Source: Periplaneta americana (Eukaryota > Arthropoda > Insecta > Blattodea > Blattidae). Taken from it: a DNA stretch of 64,000 nucleotides. The number at the start of each line of letters is the position of its first letter. The first letter of the stretch is position 1. This document shows positions 56,604-64,000 of the stretch, in pieces. Location: assembly GCF_040183065.1 (NCBI RefSeq), contig NC_091121.1, positions 61,660,287 through 61,724,286 of the forward strand, read 5' to 3'. The position numbers and the translations under genes were made by a program. The notes beneath the pieces were generated by a model. It worked only from the letters and a program-made list of their open reading frames with translations, was not told the DNA's origin and did no database searches.

Positions 56604-56754
56604 TTTAAGAATAAAGATAGAACACAAAATACTATTAACTTCTTTCTTTTCTTTTATAGTCATATTGCCATTGAGTCCAAAATTGTCTTACATTTGTATT
56701 CACTAGTTAAATCCATAAAATGCGGTTTGGAATTCTATTAGTGATGACCTCTGT

Positions 56755-57090
56755 TATTTTTTCTTTATTTATTAGTTTTTTTCCCACCCAGTAGTGGTGC
56801 CTTGATTCTACGTCATTCACTAGCATCCCAATCTGGGAATCACATGCTGTAAGTGTAGTTCTTTTTTTCGCTAATTTTAATATTTCCCACAATGCACCAT
56901 GGGAAGCGAACTACATAGCACTACATGTTGAGAATTAATGGAGCTGATAGGGGAAATGGGAGTATACCGGGAAAACCTTCCATCATCTGTAGTGGTCATG
57001 ATATTACCTTTGTAGTTAAAGTGACTAGCGTCTATTCCACATAGACCTGCTAGTATTGCAACCCAGTTTACCAGCCTCTGTTAATGTAGA
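56755..57090 (-). mobile_element. SINE-like dispersed repeat (family E), second copy
   Basis: Contains CACAATGCACCATGGGAAG, AATTAATGGAGCTGATAGGG and GGGAAAACCTTCC in the same order as 51120-51440. Confidence 0.5.
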
Positions 57091-58360
57091 AGTGTAGAAA
57101 ATGTATTAACTTATTGCCTTTAATAGGATAAGAGGCAAGGATAATAATTATTAACAAAGTTCAATTTTTATGTATGCGAGAGGAAGATGGTAAATGATCT
57201 GTGCAGATGGTTTTGATCAATATCTATGGCCTCTATCCCACATGCGGAGGATGAATGAAGAAGGATAATAAAGATGTTTAGCTTAACTTCTTCAGAAGAA
57301 CAATAAATCTGGGATCATGCATTGTAGACTTAACATTATTTAAAGTATCTCTCTCTTTTACGCAAAAGTTACTGTGAATCGTTTATTCATATCATAATTC
57401 AACTGTGCAAATAATTATCCTTGACTATCACCCTATTATCAGAATAATTGTTTCTGCTTCTCATGTGCCTCCATCTCACACATGAAATTCTTCACATTGT
57501 CAGACTAACAGAGTCCAGGTATGTTGGAATGGACCATAACTGGAGGAAATGGAAATCATCCACCCTACCATGTTGCATGGTGCTCATTGAAGGATTAAAT
57601 TCTTTCACTAACTTCAGTAACAAAACAATATCTATCAATGAAAACAATATTTAAAAAAATGTCATTCATTCCATGCTGACAAATTTTCTGTCCGATTTGG
57701 TTTTATTTTAATCTTGAACACACACATATACTGTACAGTATATATAATATAAAATTATGAATTACTCTGTGTTTAAAAAAGCAGGAGTGATAACTTTTGA
57801 GTACCCCTGTTCTGGACAGGAACTTGTGGTTCTTGCAGGAAATTGAAAACAGACGAAAGGACGGACGTGGGATTGGTTTCCTGCTTCTGTATCTTCTGTC
57901 TTCGATACACCATGGTGTTATTGTTCGTAATCATGAACAGAACTTATGTTTTGCCAAATGTAACAAAAAGTTGTTACCATGGTCTTTCAAATATTTTAGA
58001 AGTCGATAAGATGGGTACCAAGTAAAAGAATTCAGGAATTGATTTTCTTTCAGTATATCAAATTTATTTCGCATCACTTAAGGCATATGAAATTAACAAT
58101 TAGAAAATTGTTGTTTAATGCATAGGATCTTGCGGAGGTCTTCCATTTAGCATGTAAAATATGTTGGTAAAATGTATACATATTACGTTCAAGTCTTTAA
58201 ATAAATGGCAGGAGGTCGTAAGAGACTACTGGTACAGTACTGAAGTTTAATATTTAAGCGAAGATAATGATGAATTAAACGCTAGTTTTCTTCATTAAAA
58301 TAACTCCATAAGACAGTGCTATAAACTGAATACAAATTCAGTTGCTAGCCCCATGTCCAA
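57091..58360. other. Intergenic sequence, no gene recognised
   Basis: AT-rich; short open frames at 57448, 57797 and 57843 have no recognisable domain or supporting context. Confidence 0.4.
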
Positions 58361-58364
58361 CATT

Positions 58365-58620
58365 TTTATTTTATTGGGTTATTTTACGATGCTGTATCAA
58401 TATCTCAGGTTATTTAGCGTCTGAATGAAATGAAGGTGATAATGCCGGTGAAATGAGTCCGGGGTCCAGCACCGAAAGCTACACAGCATTTGCTCGTATT
58501 GAGTTGAGGGAAAGCTCCGGAAAAAACCTCAACCAGGTAACTTGCCCCGACCGGGATTCGAACCTGGGCCACCTGGTTTTGCGGCCAGATGTGCTGACCG
58601 TTACTCCACAGGTGTAGACT
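58365..58620 (-). mobile_element. tRNA-derived SINE (family A), full length
   Basis: Minus-strand head with box A-like TAACGGTCAGCACATCTGG and box B-like GGTTCGAATCC; body GGTAACTTGCCCCGACC and CGGAAAAAACCTCAACCAGG on plus. Confidence 0.87.
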
Positions 58621-58814
58621 GTCCAAAATTTGAATGTTGTCTTGTGGCATCTAAAATCAATCCAAGTTCACTATCTTATTTTCTCTATTAAGTGATCTAA
58701 ATTTAACAACTGGCTCAAGAAAAAATATTATTGCCCCTAAAAATATAATTTACAAGTTTCTTCGTATTGCCCTCAGTATAAAGGTTCATTACTGCCTTCT
58801 ACTCCAAGAATTAA

Positions 58815-59565
58815 TTTTACTTACTTACTGGCGTTTAAGGAATCCGGAGGTTCATTGCCGTCCTCACATAAGCCCGCCATTGGCCCCTATCCTGAGCAAA
58901 ATTAATCCATTCTCTATCATCATATCCCACCTCCCTTAAATCCATTTTAATATTATCTTCCCATCTACGTCTCGGCCTCCCTAAAGGTCTTTTTCCTTCC
59001 GGCCTCCCAACTAACACTCTATATGCATTTCTGAATTCGCCCATACGTGCTACATGCCCTGCCCATCTCAAACGTCTGGATTTAATGTTCCTAATTATGT
59101 CAGGTGAAGAATACAATGCGTGCAGTTCTGTGTTGTGTAACTTTCTCCATTCTCCTGTAACTTCATCCCTCTTAGCCCCAAATATTTTCCTAAGCACCTT
59201 ATTCTCAAACACCCTTAACCTATGTTCCTCTCTCAAAGTGAGAGTCCAAGTTTCACAACCATACAGAACAACCGGTAATATAACTGTTTTATAAATTCTA
59301 ACTTTCAGATTTTTCGACAGCAGACTGGATGATAAAAGTTTCTCAACCGAATAATAACAGGCATTTCCCATATTTATTCTGTGTTTAATTTCCTCCCGAG
59401 TATCATTTAGGCCTATATTTGTTACTGTTGCTCCCAGATATTTGAACTTCTCCACCTCTTCAAAAGATAAATCTCCAATTTTTGTATTTCCATTTCGTAC
59501 AATATTCTGGTCACGAGACATAATCATATACTTTGTTTTATCCTGACGAAAAAAGTCGAGTTACC
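58815..59565 (-). mobile_element. RTE-type non-LTR retrotransposon, 3' fragment with open frame
   Basis: An uninterrupted 230-codon frame (59527-58835) encodes the RT thumb and C-terminus: [90 protein letters not shown]. It ends in a tail of TAAG units (TTACTTACTTAC on plus at about 58820), typical of RTE. The endonuclease and RT palm are missing. The intact frame suggests a recent insertion. Confidence 0.82.
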
Positions 59566-61420
59566 AAATCTTACAGGAAGAATACATCTTTGTTTATGTT
59601 GCGAGTTGAAATTGTCTTCTGCAAGGATTTAAAATTTTGGTTGCAACTTCGAACAGATGTATGTAAACAGTAAACTTACATACATGTCAGGTATATAAAT
59701 ATTAACATACACGCAATAGAACACCGTTTAAGACGCTCTTTTAATTCAATCCCTTGAATGCTTTCATAATAACTGAAATACAGGTTTCACTATAATAATT
59801 GTACACATATAACGATGGAAATGCATATTTCAGGGTTCATGTCAAGCTGCGTCACATAAGGAAAAAGTGCTTTATTTATAAAAATGTATTTTAGAACCTC
59901 TCGGATTATTTGAATGAAAACAAACGTTCTCTTAATTGATAAACGAAAGTTGTTTATAACTACACTTAAACAGAGCAACAAACTGTGGGTATCTAATGAG
60001 TTGCATAAATTAAACCTTTACTTTCCTTCATGTGCTGTTTATTGTACAAAATTCAAAAGTGTGATAGTAATACCATATGTACGAATAGAACTGCGTAATT
60101 ACAATGTGTGGTTTTTTATTTTCCCAATGAAGGAGGATAATGGCATGCTCCCTTTCCTTATATTATCTTGTTTTTTAGCTTCTAAAGCTTTTCAAATTAT
60201 TTTCAAAAATCTTGTATATCGTAAGTTATTTATTCTACAGTAGATTTATGGTAGTATAAAAATCTCACTCAAAATTCAGAGCTCCTTCAATACATACTCT
60301 GTAATTACATTGTTGAGTGGATCAAATTAATAAAACCAACCTACCTTACTGCAGGGACATACACTAAGAAACAAAATTTGGAAAAAGACACACAATATAA
60401 GAAATTATAATCCACGCCTGGCAAAAGATACAGACCTGGGTCTATATGAAGAAATATGGATGTTCAGACAGTGCAGGGAGATAAATTGATCCTATCCCCC
60501 CTTAATTACTCTCTTGAATAAAAAATAGTAATTTTTATCTCTTATTAGGTTTCATTTATATACTTGTTATAACATCCTGCTAAAACACATTAGTCATTTT
60601 AAATACTTAAGACTGCCTACTTAACTGTTATGTGAGAGTGAAAATTATATGTACAAAAAGTGAAAATGACAAATTAAATCACATGTGTGGTGTTACATAA
60701 GGAACATTGAAATGTATAAGAATGAAACGAAATTAAAATTTAATAAAATGCTGGAAATATCCTGTACGTTGTATGAAAATTTAACTTGGATGATGACAGA
60801 AAAAGATAAAATTAGATTATAGACAGCCAAAATAAAGCATGCAAGATCGGTTGTGAAGGGGAGTGAGGAGGGGGAGTTGATGCGATAAATTCAGAAATTA
60901 AGGTGCACAGAATCAACTGAAAATATTTAGTGTAAATATAACAAAATAGGCTAGAGGATTACAGAAGGTAGTGAAAAGACCACAAACAAAGAATGGATGT
61001 AAAGTGACATCCAAATCAAAATTATAGACAGAAAATGAGAAATGTGAGGAAGAAGACGACAAAGATTGTAATATCCAGACTTGAATAAGTTGCAATTTAT
61101 TGGTTGTATCATGCTTCTCCCGTCATTTTCTATTCGTAGAATGGTTTTGTTTCTCGCTTTGTCTGTCAGAGGCATATGAGGTTTGATGTTATTTTGTACA
61201 AATATCTGGGATTTCTATGGAGACAATAGCCCGCAGAAAAATATTTCCGCAAAGCCCTCACAGTTCATCATCAAGTTTTCGTTGAGCCCTCTCAGTCAGA
61301 CATAAGGTTGTTTTGCTTGTCAAATTACAACACTACAAGGGACACCTAAAGAAAGGCAAGTTAAGGGTTTATGTCACTTCTTAAAAGTCCATCAATAACC
61401 CTGGATGCTGGTACAAGTTT
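59566..61420. other. Intergenic sequence, no gene recognised
   Basis: AT-rich. A 109-codon frame at 59914-60243 has no recognisable family. No SINE head or terminal repeat seen. Confidence 0.4.
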
Positions 61421-61424
61421 TACC

Positions 61425-62020
61425 AATTGTTGTTTAGTCAAGTGTCCGAAGAAGGTTGGAACCACATAAGTGACACCAATAAGGTATCACTCATGGGGCA
61501 ACTAAGCCACGAGATGAGATATGTTGGCCAGATCCTTCCCCCACCCCTCCATTGAATATATCGCTGACTAGTAACATATTATATGCTAATCAAACTAAAA
61601 TGTAGGCTATACAAACAATTTTATTGTTCTTTCTCTGACATATATCGTTAAGTGAGATGTAGGTGCTGCCTGATAATAGATGTACATATCAGCCAGAACC
61701 TCAGAGGTCATTTTACCAACAATAAATAAAAATTTCTTCTGTTACTTTGTTGTTGTTTAGTGTACTGTCCGAAGGCAGGTCTGAACCTCACAAATGACAC
61801 CAACAAGACACCATTTATGAGGCAACTAGGCCAGGATTTAATGGGGAAGGGTGGCCAGTTCCTTTCCCCCCTCTATTGCATACATCGCTGACTAGCTACA
61901 TAACACACTAATAAGACTTCAGATGCATACAAGCAATTGTTCTTCCTCTGACACCGTCGAATGAGATGTACTGCCTGATAATAGATGTACATATCAGCCA
62001 GAACCTCAATCAGAGACCGA
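61425..62020. repeat. Two tandem copies of a roughly 300-bp dispersed repeat
   Basis: 61425-61735 and 61746-62020 share, in the same order, GTTGTTTAGT, GTGTCCGAAG/CTGTCCGAAGG, AATGACACCAA, ATCGCTGACTAG, TCTCTGACA-like and GATGTACATATCAGCCAGAA segments. The second copy is shorter. No coding capacity; the family is unknown. Confidence 0.7.
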
Positions 62021-62149
62021 CACTTATGAATACATCTAAAGTAATACCGGTAATAAGAAAAGAACAAATCCTAATAATAAATATTGTATAATTTAATTAC
62101 GCTAATCTATAAAAATTTAATATTCACGCAATAGTCATTACTAAAGAAA

Positions 62150-62225
62150 CCTTCTCTATTCCCCGGGTTTCAACCCGCGAACTTAGAATCTAATCACTGG
62201 ACCAACAAACAGGATCATCACGAAC
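62150..62225 (-). mobile_element. tRNA-like SINE head fragment
   Basis: Minus strand: box A-like TTGGTCCAGTGATTAGA and a T-arm GGGTTGAAACCC. Acceptor ends do not pair; read as a SINE or tRNA pseudogene. Confidence 0.45.
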
Positions 62226-62369
62226 CAATTGATCTTGGTTGGATACGTATTCATTGATCATAACCAGTGGAACCAAGAACTGTAATATATCAAATACTGT
62301 ATCTCTACAGTAATTTTTCATTACCAATTCATGGAATTTTCCATTTTTTTAACTTGCATTCTCCCCGAC

Positions 62370-62500
62370 GTCGCCTTGACTGCTCACAATTGGCGCCGCT
62401 GAGAAAAGAACTTCCCAGAACCCCGCCCACGCGAGCAGTCGAGACAGCTGAATCCTCGCCGCCACTGCAGCCGTCTTTCAGACTGTCTAAAAAGTGAGGG
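62370..62500. other. GC- and CpG-rich island
   Basis: An abrupt GC-rich patch in AT-rich flanks, containing GGCGCCGCTG, CCCCGCCCACGCG and CCGCCACTGCAGCCG. It could be a promoter/5' UTR of an unannotated transcript or a repeat end. Confidence 0.4.
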
Positions 62501-62524
62501 TAGCCGTTTCTCTGAAGTTTACGC

Positions 62525-63460
62525 TCGATGTGAAATGCGATAGTATTATGTATCTGTTCAACAAACTATCTCATTTCAATCTGTGAAGGTAATATCGATC
62601 AAGGTTAACTCCCCTTCTCTCTTTGTGCGAGTTACAAAGACATCGGACATTCTGGGATTGTTTATCGTAAAATATTACACGATTTGTATTAAAAGACAAA
62701 GTACTTATAAGAAATACATCATCTGTAGAAATGCCCCTTGAAACAGAAAAGTCCGTTTCATAACAATAACTTGAACAAACTTCCTGACAATAGATTACTA
62801 AAACCGCAATCTCTATAGGTAGCCTATTTGAATATACCGGTACTGTAAATCAATTAGAGATTAAACTTAAAAAACCATGAAATGCGTTCTATTAGTGTTT
62901 TATAACTCCTTTTGTCCTCTCGTTCGCTTCTACAAGTAAATAAATAAGTAAATACAGTAAATAAAAAACAACAAAAGAAAATGAATCGTGATCTTTTACT
63001 TTACTTTTATAATACCGGTATTTATTTTTTTTTCATCCTAATTATGTGAAGTGCAATGCACACTAATTTATCTGGAAAAGAAAAAAGTTTTTGGCTTCCA
63101 GGCTATATGGTATCAATAATTGCACAATCACATTAAATATTCATAATGATCATTTTAATTAAGTAATATTGTCTAGGTTAAAAACGGTAATTAGTTGAAC
63201 TAAGTTATTCTGGTTCAACTAAACTAATAAAGCCAAATCAGCGATGTCTTCATCTATGCTTGTACTTGCTTTCACATCAAGCGTTTTCTTTTTAGATATT
63301 GAATTTTGCTATTATTTAATAACTTATGATTGCTAATACTGTCAGTCAATATTCCACAAATTCACGATTAAAATCAAGGTGAGGGTCAGAGCTGACGAAG
63401 GATCAATAAGAGACTCAGGTGGTTGCAGATTCCAACCAGATGACTCATACATTTTATTAT
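62525..63460. other. Intergenic sequence upstream of a candidate promoter
   Basis: AT-rich, with no recognised gene or element. An A/T-rich tract with TAAATAAGTAAATA repeats lies at 62937-62960. Confidence 0.4.
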
Positions 63461-63479
63461 TCCTTTGCCATTTCCGGGC

Positions 63480-63660
63480 AACCCCGATGCGTCATCCTAC
63501 AGTGTTCGGAACCTTTCGCGATTTCTCGGAATTGCTCGTATATGACGTCATGCCACGTGACGTGGGGTGAGCTCACTGCATTATTTTTAGGTGCCGTATG
63601 ACATCAGCGCTCGGATAGAGATAGAGGGTTTCCCCGCTAACAGACCCTGTTGTTAGTTTA
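63480..63660 (+). promoter_or_regulatory. Candidate promoter with CRE, E-box and UPRE-like sites
   Basis: GC rises sharply here. Sites seen: TGCGTCATC at 63489, a full CRE TGACGTCA at 63543-63550, E-box CACGTG at 63554-63559 overlapping TGACGTGG at 63558-63565 (consensus of the XBP1/ATF6-type UPRE), and TGACATCA at about 63600. They lie 100-215 bp upstream of an ATG in good context. Transcription-factor binding is inference from motif match. Confidence 0.5.
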
Positions 63661-63703
63661 CAGTGACTCATACTGTGCCAGGTGAATCTTTTTTACAACA
63701 AAG

Positions 63704-63775
63704 ATGTTGTTCAACAACAGCAGCAGTGACAGCGACAATAGCCAAGACACCAACGAGGTCGTCAGCCCTGCTGTG
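63704..63775 (+). CDS. Possible first coding exon of an unidentified gene
   Basis: ATG at 63704 (context ACAAAG before it) opens 24 codons, MLFNNSSSDSDNSQDTNEVV then SPAV, ending in frame at GTG followed by a consensus donor GTGAGT at 63776. The product start is Ser/Asp/Asn-rich and low in complexity, with possible N-glycosylation sequons. Base composition is less AT-rich than the flanks. The next exon would lie beyond the window, so the gene cannot be named. Confidence 0.4.
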
Positions 63776-64000
63776 GTGAGTATGAACTTCGATAGCTGAG
63801 AAAAACCACGCAAGCTAGGGGAACGACTTTGATAAGAAGGCGTTGAACTGGCGTCCGTACATGGGCAGGACTCTATCGATCTACAGTGGGGGCGGGAGTC
63901 GCGCGACACTTTACATAGCGTGGTAAGGGGTTCATGGGAAATTTAAGTATAAACACACTTAAAATAATTCACTTTTAAAGTTTTCATTTTCATTTTTCAA

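Noticed and set aside
59914-60243. A 109-residue hydrophobic open frame
   Set aside because: No family is recognisable, composition matches the flanks, and no splice or promoter context supports it.
63658-63909. An 83-residue minus-strand frame at the right edge
   Set aside because: It is the reverse of the candidate first exon and its donor; the Ser/Leu-rich translation reflects the CAG/GAC-rich plus strand.

Overview
This is a window of a large, AT-rich, repeat-laden animal genome, almost certainly an insect. The abundance and type of tRNA-derived SINEs, Tc1/mariner, Tigger, Harbinger and hAT relics and RNase H-bearing LINEs suggest a cockroach or a relative (Blattodea), but the order is inference. 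There are no bacterial operons and no CRISPR arrays. Real genes are split into short exons with GT-AG introns of about 90 bp to 7 kb, so most long open frames belong to mobile elements.

Three host genes can be assembled exon by exon, with every splice phase agreeing. (1) NTPCR, plus strand, 354-8613, five exons, 181 aa: the cancer-related nucleoside-triphosphatase (THEP1 family). (2) PPP5C (Drosophila PpD3), minus strand, 38954 down to 9256, eleven exons, 489 aa: the TPR-containing serine/threonine phosphatase PP5. (3) XRCC4, plus strand, 39567-48156, five exons, 324 aa: the end-joining scaffold of DNA ligase IV. NTPCR and PPP5C converge tail to tail (642 bp between stop codons). PPP5C and XRCC4 diverge head to head (612 bp between start codons). 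PP5 and XRCC4 both act in the DNA double-strand-break response in other animals, so the shared promoter interval is the most biologically suggestive arrangement here. A fourth gene may begin at the right edge, with a possible first exon at 63704-63775 behind a cluster of CRE/E-box-like sites.

The introns and the 48-63 kb flank are layered mobile DNA. Several elements can be bounded by exact target-site duplications: a 3.2-kb hAT-like element (9631-12875, 8-bp TSD) with a SINE, a Harbinger-type MITE and a LINE fragment nested inside; a near-intact Tc1-like transposon (21544-23102); two 5'-truncated copies of one RNase H-bearing LINE (18886-20854 and 53855-56603, TSDs of 12 and 9 bp); a Harbinger relic (27469-28828, TAA); two related Tigger relics (32231-33228 and 48681-49670, TA); a Chapaev3-like relic (45265-46812, TAA); and an 862-bp internally deleted Tc1/mariner-type element (35226-36087, TA). 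There is also a probable solo LTR (42084-42880) and at least five SINE families. Two large palindromes stand out: a tRNA-like SINE hairpin at 1511-1779 and a palindromic pogo-like element at 24819-26461.

I did not find a previously undescribed multi-gene system. The most useful novelties are the PPP5C/XRCC4 divergent pair, the dated transposon nests and the candidate stress-type promoter at the right end. All identifications come from reading the sequence and from memory of protein families; no search was run.
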